Source: Nonlabens ulvanivorans
GTDB taxonomy: Bacteria; Bacteroidota; Bacteroidia; Flavobacteriales; Flavobacteriaceae
Assembly (NCBI RefSeq): GCF_000732625.1
Contig: NZ_JPJI01000004.1
Location: 38,729 to 102,728, forward strand
Length of the DNA: 64,000 bases
Direction of reading: 5' to 3'
The stretch's first letter is position 1. Each line of letters starts with the position of its first letter. The notes below the pieces were generated by a model. It was not told the origin of the DNA. It did no database searches and saw only the letters and a list, made by a program, of their open reading frames with translations. The translations under genes were made by a program, and so were the position numbers. Of the stretch, positions 33,948 through 43,443 are shown one piece after another.

Positions 33948-34619
33948 TTAAAGATCTCTTTCTAACCATTCTTTCATGTCGTAAAAATTATCTCTAGCCA
34001 CGCCGTGTCCTATAGGATAATCTTTAAACACATGGTCAATGTTTAATTTCTTCAAAAAATCTGGAGCCAGTTTTGCCCATGCATAAGGAACGACCTGATC
34101 TACTGTTCCGTGAGAGATAAAGTAAGATGGTTGATTTTCGCTTTCGCGAAAGCGAGATTCAAGATCTTCTGGCTGTTCAATCATTTCTTCATTTAAATAA
34201 CCACTCATACAAACCACTTTATTGAATAATGCTGGATGAGAAAGGGATAGACCATATGAGAGAATAGCGCCCTGACTAAAACCAAGAATATTGATTTTAT
34301 CTTTTGAAATAGGGTAGTGAGCTTTTAATTCTTCTATGAATTTAAGTAATAAGGCCATACTTTCTTTTGCCTGATTCACATCGCTAAACTTACCACCGGT
34401 TGCGTCAAAGTTAATAGCATACCAAGCTGCACCTTGAGGTACCATATTATATGGAGCTCGTGCAGATACTATAAAAAAGTCTTGAGAAATCTCTGGAGCA
34501 AAAGAAAATAAATCTTCTTCATTACTACCATATCCATGCAGGAGTAGAAGTAGAGGTGCATTTTCTTTATTTGCAGGTCTTATGACATGCTTAAGGGATA
34601 AATCTGTGAAAGTCTTCAT
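33948..34619 (-). CDS. Phospholipase/carboxylesterase-family alpha/beta hydrolase
   Basis: A 223-residue serine esterase. The triad is clear: S115 in GFSQGA, D174 in GTVDQVV and H205 in GHGV. The first strand motif 'LLLLLHGYGSNEEDL' forms the oxyanion hole. It has no signal peptide, so it is intracellular. Its start overlaps the stop of the preceding membrane-protein gene by one base, making it the last gene of a four-gene leftward operon. An in-frame copy of the iterated palindrome gives RFRES at residues 156-160. Confidence 0.9.
   Translation of the reverse strand: MKTFTDLSLKHVIRPANKENAPLLLLLHGYGSNEEDLFSFAPEISQDFFIVSARAPYNMVPQGAAWYAINFDATGGKFSDVNQAKESMALLLKFIEELKAHYPISKDKINILGFSQGAILSYGLSLSHPALFNKVVCMSGYLNEEMIEQPEDLESRFRESENQPSYFISHGTVDQVVPYAWAKLAPDFLKKLNIDHVFKDYPIGHGVARDNFYDMKEWLERDL
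34139..34154. repeat. Iterated palindrome, copy 7 (perfect, inside the esterase gene)
   Basis: CGCTTTCGCGAAAGCG, read as RFRES on the coding (minus) strand. Confidence 0.95.
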
Positions 34620-34975
34620 TACTTGATAAAATTAAACCATTTCTGGAATAGTGGACCGACTATAGGTAATTCGTCTTTTTGATTTCGTAAAGCACTAACA
34701 AGTCCTAAAACGGCTAAAAGAACAAAGAAGCATATCATTAAAAGAGGTATAATACCCGTAGGGATAATGCTAGAAAAAGTACTTACAATAACTGCAGCAG
34801 CTATAATTCCAAACATTTGTCTTAAATGGAAAGCAGCAAATGGTTGATTTTTTCCATTGTTTAATATTATGGCTACACCAAAAATGGCAATACAAACGAT
34901 TAAATGAAAAAATAGAAATAGCGCACTTGCATATGCTATGATTGCAATTGATTTACCTGCAGGTTCTTTAACCAT
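34619..34975 (-). CDS. Small membrane protein, DUF4870/Tic20-like
   Basis: A 118-residue protein with three or four hydrophobic helices and the segment 'KNQPFAAFHLRQMFG', in which the basic/aromatic pattern resembles DUF4870 ('F..FH.RQ') proteins. It overlaps the dihydroorotase-like gene by 8 bp and the esterase gene by 1 bp, so all are translated together. The function of the family is unknown. Confidence 0.7.
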   Translation of the reverse strand: MVKEPAGKSIAIIAYASALFLFFHLIVCIAIFGVAIILNNGKNQPFAAFHLRQMFGIIAAAVIVSTFSSIIPTGIIPLLMICFFVLLAVLGLVSALRNQKDELPIVGPLFQKWFNFIK

Positions 34976-36218
34976 TCCAAACTATTTTTTTGTTATTAAT
35001 AATACCAAGAGCTTTACCTTTTAGTTTATTACCTACAATAGCACTGTTTTTAGAAATTGATAAAATATCTTTTTTCTCAAAGGTGTATTTTACGTCTGGT
35101 ATAAAAAGACTCAAGTTAGCTAGTTCATCTACTTTAATTTGTGGTCTTTGTAATCCAAAAATTAGGTAACCAGATGTTAAGGCCTTAATCGCTGATTCTG
35201 TATCAAGCAATGATTGTAATATTCCATAACTACTTTCTAATCCAGTACTACCGTAACTTGCTTGATCAAATTCAACTGCTTTGTGTTCTACGTTCAAAGG
35301 TATGTGGTCTGACGTTACTGTGTCGATAACACCGCTCTTTAAACCATTTATTAAAGCGTTTTTTTGTTTCTCATCACGTAAGGGTGGTTGGATTTTGAAA
35401 TGCGTATTAAAGTCTGATAGATTTTTAGTATCTAACAGTAAATGATTAGTAGATACACTACAGGAGATATTAGAATATTTCTTTTTTGCTTCCTTTATTA
35501 GTTGTACGCTTGCGGCAGTCGTTATGGTAGGTATATGCAACCTAGCACCCGTATATGCGGCCACTTGAATATCACGAGCGATTTGAACTTCTTCTGCAAT
35601 TGCAGGTTTTGTTTTAATCCCTAAATGAATGGTCGTTTCATCTTCATTTACCATTCCCTTACCGGCAAGATAATTGTCTTGTGGAAAGGACTGAATGATG
35701 CCACCAAAGGATTTTACATATTGTAAACCTACTTTTAGTAAGTTAGTATTCTGTATGGATTGCTTGAAGTCATAGAAAGATATCGCACCAGCTTGTTGCA
35801 TGTCATACAACTCTGCAAGGTGTTCTCCTTTTTGTTGCAAAGTGAAACTTCCAACAGGTAAAACGGTAACAGCTTCTCCAGATGTTTTCCCTTTTAAATA
35901 ATTAATACCCGACTCATCCTGTGGATTAGGTTGATTATTTGGGTTTAACATCACTGTAGTAAAACCACTTTTTGCAGCAGTATCTAATCCATTTTTTATA
36001 GTTTGTCGTTCTTCAAAACCAGGTTCTCCAAAACATACACTACTATCGAACCAACCTATAGAAATGTGAAGATTTTCTTTTTCAATGATTCGAGCTTCCT
36101 CGCTTTCAATACGTGTCCCTATTTGAGAAATCTTTCCATTCTTAATTAAAAGATCTCTTTTCTTAAGATGTAGATCACTACCAGCATCAACTATAGTAAC
36201 GTTCTTTAATAATATCAT
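34968..36218 (-). CDS. Dihydroorotase-like protein lacking zinc ligands (probably inactive)
   Basis: A 416-residue amidohydrolase-superfamily protein matching class-I dihydroorotase over its length. The metal-binding DxHxH of active enzymes (as in DVHVHLREPG) reads D58-S-S60-V-C62, so both histidines are lost while the following GEPG is kept. The later HH pair is also altered (CSVSTNHLLLD). The final Asp is retained (D304 in SDHIPLN). Similar non-catalytic homologues in other bacteria serve as structural partners of aspartate transcarbamoylase. Here it overlaps the BatA gene by 4 bp and is not near pyrB. Loss of catalysis is inference from the missing ligands. Confidence 0.83.
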   Translation of the reverse strand: MILLKNVTIVDAGSDLHLKKRDLLIKNGKISQIGTRIESEEARIIEKENLHISIGWFDSSVCFGEPGFEERQTIKNGLDTAAKSGFTTVMLNPNNQPNPQDESGINYLKGKTSGEAVTVLPVGSFTLQQKGEHLAELYDMQQAGAISFYDFKQSIQNTNLLKVGLQYVKSFGGIIQSFPQDNYLAGKGMVNEDETTIHLGIKTKPAIAEEVQIARDIQVAAYTGARLHIPTITTAASVQLIKEAKKKYSNISCSVSTNHLLLDTKNLSDFNTHFKIQPPLRDEKQKNALINGLKSGVIDTVTSDHIPLNVEHKAVEFDQASYGSTGLESSYGILQSLLDTESAIKALTSGYLIFGLQRPQIKVDELANLSLFIPDVKYTFEKKDILSISKNSAIVGNKLKGKALGIINNKKIVWNG

Positions 36219-38119
36219 TTCAAAAACTTTAAAATCAATAATTCACATATTAAAAAGAAGAGAGCACCGATAACAAAATACCTCCATAGACTTAATACTC
36301 CATCTTCTTCATTCAATTTGTATACTAAATCCTCTACGGAATATGCAATATTATTACTGCCTAATTCTGATGCGGTAAAGTAATTAAGCTTATTTTCTTG
36401 ACGACTGCTATTAAAGCTCAGTGTAGTAATACTTTCATTGTCTTTTATGACTTTATAGTTTCCTGAGTTATTTAATTCATCCTCAACCTCTATTAATACA
36501 AAAGATTCAAATGCACGTTGTTTTGGGATTATCGCATTACTTTCGTTTCTTAATTCCAAGATTTCATCACGGATTATCTTTTCTGGTATTGCAATAGAGT
36601 TTTTATCTCCTATGTGATAATATAATTGTTGTACTGGTAAACTATTGCGCCCCATATTATATAAAATAGGAACTATTAAAGGAGAATTCTTAAAATTAGA
36701 ATTTTGATTATTTAATGGAGCTGTAAAGTTAAATACATTGCCTTTTTGAAATAAAAAGCTACTACCATCTTCAAATTTAAGAATCGGATTTAAAGCACTT
36801 ATAGTGTTTGTTGTAGCGTTAACTTTAGGGTATTGAAAGTTTGAAATTTGTTTATTAAATACACCTCTTAATAAAGGATGATTATAATTAATTTCAGTGA
36901 TACGCTTTTCCTTTTCACTAATGTTATCTGTACCTTTAATATTGTTAATAGAGCTATAACCCGATTGATCTAAAGCCGGTATCATTACTAGATAGCCACC
37001 ATTTCTCAGGTAGGTATTTATTTCTTTAGCGAGATTAACTGATATACTATTTAATTCGTTAAGAATTATTAAGTTTTGTTCCTTTAAAAGATTGAAGTTT
37101 AGATCTCTAGATCTAACCGCTGTAAAGTCAAACTCGTCTTCGGTATAAATCCTTTTTAAAAAATCACCATCAACAGTATTTATCGCTAGTACTTTTATCT
37201 TACGATCTATATTGTTGCTGATAAAAAGTTCATTGTCAAATGAAAGACTATTGTCTTCAAGGTAAATGCGACCTTGTAAGGGTTGACTAGTTTCAAAATT
37301 AAAAATACCTGTATCTTTCAAATTAGTGAGGTCAACACTAGTCTTAGCTACTAGAACATCGTTGTTTTCTAAGCTCAACGTCACTGGATTATTAATGGCT
37401 TTATCACTTGTTACTGATACACTAATATCTATTGAGTTTGTTTCTCTTCTACTAATGTATGCCGTATCAATGGATATATTATTAGAGCCTTCGGCTTCAA
37501 GAAATACTAATTCTCTTTTTAAACCTTTAATGGTATCGGGAAAAGTTTCATCAATTTTTTGAAAATCTGAAATAATGATTAATTCCTTTCTCTTCTTATT
37601 ATCGTTTAATAAGGCATTAGCTTTAAGCTGTATTTGCTCATAACTTAAAGGTTTGGATTGATATTCAGAATTTAATAAATCGTTAGCGACCTCTTTTTTA
37701 GTGGTGTTGGTGTAGGTATTACTATTTGTAAAAAGAGTGAATTTTTGATCATTAGGCAATCGCTCTAATAAATCTGTGACAGCTGTCTTAAAAAGCTCTC
37801 CTTTTGATCCACTAGATTGCATAGAGTAGGAGTTGTCTAAGTATATGGCAGTTTCTTTTTCTTGGGTAGCGACATTACTACCTGGTATAAATGGTTGAGC
37901 AAATGCTATTACAATACAAGCAATCACAGCCATACGTGCTAGTAATGTCAGCCATTTTTTAAGTTGTCTACTCTTGCGTGTTTGAGTAATGAGAGGTTTT
38001 AAAAAAGCAACATTTGTAAAAGGTACTTTTGTAAAACGCCTTAATTGAAATAAATGAACAATAATAGGGACGATAAGAAATAGAAGTCCGTATAGTATTG
38101 AAGGGTTTTTAAATATCAT
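36215..38119 (-). CDS. BatA-type membrane protein with vWA-like region
   Basis: A 634-residue protein. The N-terminal double-transmembrane BatA module (about 1-80, 'IVHLFQLRRFTKVPFTNVAFL') is diagnostic. A von Willebrand A-like region follows (about 88-200; 'IYLDNSYSM' resembles the DxSxS metal site). A long extracytoplasmic part comes next, with a helix near the C-terminus (about 615-632). It is the first gene of the leftward operon with the dihydroorotase-like protein, the small membrane protein and the esterase. Bat proteins are linked to oxidative stress tolerance in Bacteroides; the role here is unproven. Confidence 0.83.
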   Translation of the reverse strand: MIFKNPSILYGLLFLIVPIIVHLFQLRRFTKVPFTNVAFLKPLITQTRKSRQLKKWLTLLARMAVIACIVIAFAQPFIPGSNVATQEKETAIYLDNSYSMQSSGSKGELFKTAVTDLLERLPNDQKFTLFTNSNTYTNTTKKEVANDLLNSEYQSKPLSYEQIQLKANALLNDNKKRKELIIISDFQKIDETFPDTIKGLKRELVFLEAEGSNNISIDTAYISRRETNSIDISVSVTSDKAINNPVTLSLENNDVLVAKTSVDLTNLKDTGIFNFETSQPLQGRIYLEDNSLSFDNELFISNNIDRKIKVLAINTVDGDFLKRIYTEDEFDFTAVRSRDLNFNLLKEQNLIILNELNSISVNLAKEINTYLRNGGYLVMIPALDQSGYSSINNIKGTDNISEKEKRITEINYNHPLLRGVFNKQISNFQYPKVNATTNTISALNPILKFEDGSSFLFQKGNVFNFTAPLNNQNSNFKNSPLIVPILYNMGRNSLPVQQLYYHIGDKNSIAIPEKIIRDEILELRNESNAIIPKQRAFESFVLIEVEDELNNSGNYKVIKDNESITTLSFNSSRQENKLNYFTASELGSNNIAYSVEDLVYKLNEEDGVLSLWRYFVIGALFFLICELLILKFLK

Positions 38120-38136
38120 TTAAATCTAGGATTATT

Positions 38137-38144
38137 CAAAGATA
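38137..38144 (-). promoter_or_regulatory. Candidate -7 box (TATCTTTG) of the BatA operon
   Basis: Exact TAnnTTTG match, 17 bp upstream of the BatA start. Confidence 0.5.
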
Positions 38145-38169
38145 ATATCTTATCTCAGATTCACCTACT

Positions 38170-39366
38170 TTATTTTGATAGAGTAATGACGAATTCTGTT
38201 CCCAATCCAAGTTCAGAATTAACGGTAATCATACCGTTTAATTTTTTGACTAACTTTTGAACTGTGCTCAAGCCTATTCCATTACCACGTTTACCATTAC
38301 GATCTGGCTGATTAAGAGTTTGAAACATTTTAAAAATCTCATCCTTTTTGTCGTCTGCGATACCTATACCATTGTCTGAAACTTTAATAATGTAGTACTC
38401 TTCCTTATCAATAATATCTGTTTTAACTTCAATGGTCTTCTTATCATTATACTTTAATGCATTACCAATTAGGTTAATTAAAATTTGCTCCAGAGCACTT
38501 TTATTGATTTGTAATTCAATATTGTCCTCTGGTAAAATATAATCGATATCATCTGGTATAGCAAGAATCTCGTGTATATGCTCTAATAATGTATATGCAT
38601 CAAACGTTTCTTTTTCTTCCACGAGTAACGACTCACTTTCATAGTGTGCTAGTATTTGAGTTACATAATCAGATAAACCAAAGGCAGCATCTTTTATATA
38701 ATTCAAATAATTTTTCCCAGCTTCATCTATATTACTGCCATATTTTTTTGCAACGATGTCAGTCGTTAAAACCATATTTGCGAGTGGCATTTTCATATCA
38801 TGAGATACAGTATGGGCAAAACTCTTCAACATCTCATTATTCTCTTCAAGAATAGCGGTCTGTTTTAATAACTCAGTATTTTTTTTATGTAATTCTAATT
38901 GTCTTTTTGCTAGATCTGCTACCATTAATAGAGAAGCTCTTTCTTCTTCAGTTAATTTATGAGGTTTATTATCTAAAACACAAAGAGTACCCAGTGGTAG
39001 GCCTTGTTCACTTTCTAGTTTAACACCTGCATAAAAAATTAATGGATCAGGCGCATTAACAAACGGATGATCTTTAAATTCTTCTAATTTACGAGCATCT
39101 TCAATCAGGTAAATATCCTCTTCAGAATTAATTGCATGACTGCAAAATGATAATTCCCGAGTGCTGGAATTAAGCTCTAAACCTCTTTGAGATTTAAACC
39201 ATACTTCTTCCTTATCCACTATGCTTATAAGAGATCTAGGAATTGAAGTAAGACGACATACTAATTCTGTTAAATCATCAAATACTTTTTCTCGCTCTTT
39301 AGAAATACCATATTCCTTTAAAGCTTTAAGTCTTTGATTTTCATTCTTATGAGCTATTGCGTTCAT
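38170..39366 (-). CDS. GAF-domain sensor histidine kinase
   Basis: A 398-residue cytoplasmic kinase without membrane segments. A GAF domain covers about residues 20-155 ('ISIVDKEEVWFKSQRGLE', 'FYAGVKLESEQGLPLGTLCVLD'). A short coiled linker leads to the phosphoacceptor H189 in VSHDMKMPLAN. The ATPase domain follows, with N box 'NLIGNALKY', G1 'DNGIGI' and G2 'GNGIGLSTVQKL'. No response regulator is encoded next to it, so it is an orphan. A -7 box sits 21 bp upstream. Confidence 0.88.
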   Translation of the reverse strand: MNAIAHKNENQRLKALKEYGISKEREKVFDDLTELVCRLTSIPRSLISIVDKEEVWFKSQRGLELNSSTRELSFCSHAINSEEDIYLIEDARKLEEFKDHPFVNAPDPLIFYAGVKLESEQGLPLGTLCVLDNKPHKLTEEERASLLMVADLAKRQLELHKKNTELLKQTAILEENNEMLKSFAHTVSHDMKMPLANMVLTTDIVAKKYGSNIDEAGKNYLNYIKDAAFGLSDYVTQILAHYESESLLVEEKETFDAYTLLEHIHEILAIPDDIDYILPEDNIELQINKSALEQILINLIGNALKYNDKKTIEVKTDIIDKEEYYIIKVSDNGIGIADDKKDEIFKMFQTLNQPDRNGKRGNGIGLSTVQKLVKKLNGMITVNSELGLGTEFVITLSK

Positions 39367-39387
39367 TCATTTACCGGTTAGTGGTCA

Positions 39388-39395
39388 CAAAGGTA
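39388..39395 (-). promoter_or_regulatory. Candidate -7 box (TACCTTTG) of the histidine kinase gene
   Basis: Exact TAnnTTTG match, 21 bp before the ATG. Confidence 0.45.
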
Positions 39396-39425
39396 AACGA
39401 AACATTTGCGGTTTAAACTATATTC

Positions 39426-40193
39426 CTACAAATCATTAAAAACTCCTACACCAAATAATGCAAAGTCATACTTCACAGGATCATTGGGATCTAGTTTACG
39501 TAGGTAGGTATCTAATTCTGCGACTGCTTTGCCATCGTTTTGCTTTCTCTTAAGCATTTTTAATTTACGAGCAATATTACCGGTATGAACGTCTAGTGGT
39601 AAGGAAAGTGCACTCATCGGTATTTGATCCCATATTCCAAAATCTACACCAGCATTATCCTGACGTACCATCCATCTTAAAAACATATTTATACGCTTTG
39701 CACTGCTATTTTTCAAAGGATCACTAACATGTTTTTGTGTCCGTGGTAAGTGTTCAATTTCAAAGAATATTTCTTTAAATCTAGAGATAGCATGTTGAAG
39801 ATGATTTTTTTCTAAATACGCTTTCGCGAAAGCGTTTTCTAAACCATCATATTCTAGTTCTATATTTCTTAAAGATCGTATAAAAGTCTTACAGTCCTCA
39901 CTATTAAAGGTGCGATGCACAAACCCATCAAACCGATCTAAGTCATCAGGTTCATGATTTATTATAAAATCTGCAGGAGCGTGATCCATTAATTCCATCA
40001 ATTTATTGGAATTATTAATAATAGACTTGCGATTTCCCCACGAGATTGTTGCAACTAGAAAACCTGCAATTTCAATGTCTTTTTTACTTGTAAAAAGATG
40101 TGGTATTTGAATAGGATCGTGTGGTATAAAGTCTGGAACATTGTACTGTTCCACTTTTGCATCTAGATATTCTTTGAGCTGTGCTCTATTCAT
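39426..40193 (-). CDS. TIGR02757 family protein
   Basis: A 255-residue soluble protein that I recognise as the conserved TIGR02757 family, found in Bacteroidetes and others; its role is unknown. The fold appears helical and resembles helix-hairpin-helix DNA glycosylases. Characteristic stretches are 'DIEIAGFLVATISWGNRKSI' and 'ALSLPLDVHTGNIARKL'. It overlaps the LolD-like ATPase gene by 8 bp. A copy of the iterated palindrome is read in frame as AFAKA (39819-39834). Confidence 0.85.
   Translation of the reverse strand: MNRAQLKEYLDAKVEQYNVPDFIPHDPIQIPHLFTSKKDIEIAGFLVATISWGNRKSIINNSNKLMELMDHAPADFIINHEPDDLDRFDGFVHRTFNSEDCKTFIRSLRNIELEYDGLENAFAKAYLEKNHLQHAISRFKEIFFEIEHLPRTQKHVSDPLKNSSAKRINMFLRWMVRQDNAGVDFGIWDQIPMSALSLPLDVHTGNIARKLKMLKRKQNDGKAVAELDTYLRKLDPNDPVKYDFALFGVGVFNDL
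39819..39834. repeat. Iterated palindrome, copy 8 (perfect, inside the TIGR02757 gene)
   Basis: CGCTTTCGCGAAAGCG, read as AFAKA on the minus strand. Confidence 0.95.
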
Positions 40194-40854
40194 TTGTTAA
40201 AAATCTACCATCCTGCATGACTAACTTTCTATCTGCAAGGTTTGCTAGTTCATCGTTATGCGTTACGATAACAAAAGTTTGGTTCAACTCTGATCGCAGT
40301 TTAAATATTAATTCGTGTAAATCATTTGCTGTATTACTGTCTAGATTTCCTGTAGGCTCATCTGCATAAATAACTTTAGGATTATTAATTAAGGCTCTAG
40401 CAACAGCTACTCTTTGTTGTTCACCACCACTTAAAGCGCCCGGTTTATGGTCGAAACGATCAGAGAGTTTTAAGTAATCTAGTAATTCTTTGGCCCTTTT
40501 TATGGCTACATCTTTAGGTGTTTTCTTAATAAAGGCTGGCAGACACACATTTTCTAAAGCACTAAATTCAGGTAATAACTGATGAAATTGAAATATAAAT
40601 CCCAAAGATTCATTACGGAAACGACTCAACATTTTTGAATTTAACCTGGTAACATCTGTACCGTCTATTGTTAACGAGGTATTTGTATGAAGATCTGGAC
40701 GTTCTAAAGTGCCTAGTATGTGCAATAATGTTGTTTTACCTGCACCAGAACTACCTACAACGCTAACAATCTCGCCGGTGTTAATTGTAAGATCTACATC
40801 TTTAAGTACTTGTAAATCACCAAAGCTTTTATATATATGTCGTGCTTGTATCAT
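40186..40854 (-). CDS. LolD-like ABC transporter ATP-binding protein
   Basis: A 222-residue ATPase of the lipoprotein-releasing/MacB class. Walker A is GSSGAGKTT, the signature is LSGGEQQRVAVARAL and Walker B ends in VIYADEPTGNLD. The substrate-class motif 'QFHQLLPEF' lies before the signature. The ATG at 40854 (MIQARHIYKSF) is chosen because the frame upstream starts only from TTG. A -7 box is 6 bp before it. The partner permease is not in the window. It heads a two-gene unit with TIGR02757. Confidence 0.88.
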   Translation of the reverse strand: MIQARHIYKSFGDLQVLKDVDLTINTGEIVSVVGSSGAGKTTLLHILGTLERPDLHTNTSLTIDGTDVTRLNSKMLSRFRNESLGFIFQFHQLLPEFSALENVCLPAFIKKTPKDVAIKRAKELLDYLKLSDRFDHKPGALSGGEQQRVAVARALINNPKVIYADEPTGNLDSNTANDLHELIFKLRSELNQTFVIVTHNDELANLADRKLVMQDGRFLTNE

Positions 40855-40860
40855 GTAAGA

Positions 40861-40868
40861 CAAATGTA
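40861..40868 (-). promoter_or_regulatory. -7 box (TACATTTG), 6 bp from the start codon
   Basis: Exact TAnnTTTG match immediately upstream of the LolD-like gene. It predicts a very short or absent leader. Confidence 0.4.
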
Positions 40869-40875
40869 GCGAGTT

Positions 40876-43332
40876 TTAAGCTTTAAACCACTTTCTTGCA
40901 GCATTCACATCTAAAAAATAGGTGATGCGCAAGGACAGATTGTGTCGTACTGGTTCCATAAAAAGATTGTCCAGACTTTCTTCAAATTGGATTGCTCCTT
41001 GATTATCAAAATTAGAAATAGAATTACGATACAATAAAGAAGCTTCACTACCTGGTGCAAAACGCCATCTATATGATAAATCTAGATTCCACACATTAAA
41101 ATTAGCATCTGGATTAAAATCCTCTTCAAGCTCATAATCACTATTTTCCAAAGAACCGTCTGATTGCAGTTCTTTAAAATCACGGCTAAAGGTAGCTCGA
41201 GACCAAAAGTTTCTAAATGAAATACTTAAGGCCTGTCGATTATTAAAATTATAAGTCCCAGTTAATCTATTCTCAACACTATGAGTGTCTCGTTCACTGA
41301 GTATAGAAGTGGTATCATCATCAGTTAGAGTGACATAGCTCATTCTGTCATTATTCTTATCCCAGTTTAAACTATAGATAAGTAAGAATTGATCAGAAAA
41401 ACGATAGCGTGGTGCGATTCTAAAATCATAATTATGCTCTTTCTCATTGAGTCTTTTAAATCGACCAGCTCTTATATCAATTGCAAATTTTTTGCGATAA
41501 TCACTAGAGATAAAACCACCTGTAAAAATTCCTTGTCCATATTTAACGACTAAGTCTTCTATTCTAGATTCAAACTGATCCTTGCGGTCTGTGTAATAAT
41601 TAAAATCTGCTCCAAACGCAAAACGTTCTTTAGTAATAAAAAACGGATTTAAATTTATTTCAGAACCCGTATGATATCCAGGCGATGCTGCACGTCTATG
41701 TCTAGTGCGCAGACTAATTTCATATCTATTAAAAATACCTTTTTGAGTTAACTGCACATAATCCAAATCTGCTGCAAACGTGTGAAAATTAGTTTGAAAG
41801 TTTCTTCCTAGATCATTTGGGTTATAATTGCGATCTCTAAAGAAGTGTCCTAATCGAGGACGCCATTTACCGCTGGTTTTTCTCCAATTTGCTTCAGTGG
41901 CAAAACCTGTTTCTGTCCCGTCTGGTGTGAAGCGATTGGTCATTTTAACCTCTGCACTTATATTATCAGTTGCGGCCTTATTGTTATGATTAAGAACAAT
42001 GGCATTTGAATTAGCATCTGTAAAAGAGCCATTGCGCAAGGTGCTAGCATTAACTAGGGCGATAGAAGAGTTGTTTCCATATTGCTGGTCTAGTACTAAC
42101 ATATTATAATTAGTTAGCGGTTCTGTCTCTACCTCGCGTCTTGTGCCGTCGACTCTATTTTGTATGGTTGCGTTTGTCTTTTCTGTAATAGCATTAAGAA
42201 TTCCTATTCCTAGACCTTTCTCTGTACGACCTGTAACCTTAATAGCGTTTAATAATTGAGCGTTTCTAGGATTATTGATGATATCTTCATCATCGAGAAC
42301 TTCTAGATTTCTAGATCCGCTAGGTCGTTGTCCTATACGTCTAGAGAAAAACAAATCACCTTTTCTAAAAAGGTCTGTTCCTTCTGTAAAGAAGGCTCTA
42401 TTCTCATTAAAAGTTTGTTCAAATGGGCCCAAATTAAGTACTACCTGATCAAAAGCTACCTGTCCAAAGTCTGGAATTAAAGTGGCATCTAATGTAAATG
42501 CATCACTAATACCGTATTTTAAATCCATACCAGCATTAAAGCTAGTAGATTCTATACCGTCAAAACGATCATGTATGACAGATACATATGGATATAGATT
42601 TAATCGCAGTGGCGGATCTATATTTTCTATTCCCGTTAATAAGGCATCATATTGTGTATCAGTACCGGTAGTAACATCTATATAATTATATGTATACTCT
42701 TCATTAAGTGATTTAATAACACGCAATATTTGAAAACTCCAGTCTTGCACATCTTGTTCTGGAAAACGTAAGGTTCTATATGGAATCTTCATTTCAACAT
42801 ACCAGCCGCGTTCATCAAAAGAGACCTCAGATAAGAAAACTACATTATAGCTAAAATCTTGACTATTACCTTCGGCTATGGCATCTCCTAGAGCATTTGC
42901 ACTAGTAGCATAAAAACGAGTTTGATTAATCTGGTTGTTATATGTATTAATAAAAAAGCCAAATAGATCTGCTTGCTCAAATACTTGGTCACGTTGAGAG
43001 AACTGTCTTAAAACAGATTCAGGATTCTCGTCATACATATAACCGGCTACATAAATAGCGGCATCATCATAGGCTACTTTGAATTCTGTTCTGTGTGTGT
43101 CCCTTTCGGCATCACCATTATTAGGTTGCGCCATTATAAAATTACCACCAGTAGTAACTCGATCCCATATTTTATCAAAAGGTTTACCGTCTATTTTGGG
43201 TGATGTGGATATACGAGTAGCTCGGTAAACTTTTCTCGCGATATCGGTTGTGTCTTGTAATGTTGTAGTCGTATTCGCTTTCGCGAAAGCGTAACTAAAA
43301 AATAACAATGTGAAAACAATAATTCTGAGCAT
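40876..43332 (-). CDS. DUF5916 outer-membrane protein with CBM9-like N-terminal domain
   Basis: An 818-residue secreted protein: signal peptide (1-18, ending with AFAKA encoded by the iterated palindrome), a carbohydrate-binding family 9-like beta-sandwich (about 35-220, 'ATRISTSPKIDGKPFDKIWDRV'), and a long beta-strand part of the DUF5916 family, which probably forms an outer-membrane barrel ending 'LSLRITYFLDVNAARKWFKA'. It probably handles a carbohydrate or other polymer at the surface, but no substrate is known. It is a single gene divergent from msrA. Confidence 0.85.
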   Translation of the reverse strand: MLRIIVFTLLFFSYAFAKANTTTTLQDTTDIARKVYRATRISTSPKIDGKPFDKIWDRVTTGGNFIMAQPNNGDAERDTHRTEFKVAYDDAAIYVAGYMYDENPESVLRQFSQRDQVFEQADLFGFFINTYNNQINQTRFYATSANALGDAIAEGNSQDFSYNVVFLSEVSFDERGWYVEMKIPYRTLRFPEQDVQDWSFQILRVIKSLNEEYTYNYIDVTTGTDTQYDALLTGIENIDPPLRLNLYPYVSVIHDRFDGIESTSFNAGMDLKYGISDAFTLDATLIPDFGQVAFDQVVLNLGPFEQTFNENRAFFTEGTDLFRKGDLFFSRRIGQRPSGSRNLEVLDDEDIINNPRNAQLLNAIKVTGRTEKGLGIGILNAITEKTNATIQNRVDGTRREVETEPLTNYNMLVLDQQYGNNSSIALVNASTLRNGSFTDANSNAIVLNHNNKAATDNISAEVKMTNRFTPDGTETGFATEANWRKTSGKWRPRLGHFFRDRNYNPNDLGRNFQTNFHTFAADLDYVQLTQKGIFNRYEISLRTRHRRAASPGYHTGSEINLNPFFITKERFAFGADFNYYTDRKDQFESRIEDLVVKYGQGIFTGGFISSDYRKKFAIDIRAGRFKRLNEKEHNYDFRIAPRYRFSDQFLLIYSLNWDKNNDRMSYVTLTDDDTTSILSERDTHSVENRLTGTYNFNNRQALSISFRNFWSRATFSRDFKELQSDGSLENSDYELEEDFNPDANFNVWNLDLSYRWRFAPGSEASLLYRNSISNFDNQGAIQFEESLDNLFMEPVRHNLSLRITYFLDVNAARKWFKA
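43276..43291. repeat. Iterated palindrome, copy 9 (perfect, inside a signal peptide)
   Basis: CGCTTTCGCGAAAGCG, read as AFAKA at the cleavage end of the DUF5916 signal peptide. Confidence 0.95.
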
Positions 43333-43443
43333 GACTTTTTATGAATTTCCAAAGCTAAAAGCTAAAAACTATAGATTCATTAAACCCATGTTAATTTAAC
43401 ATATGATTTACAATCTGTAAATTAACTTGCTTAAAAAGCAATC

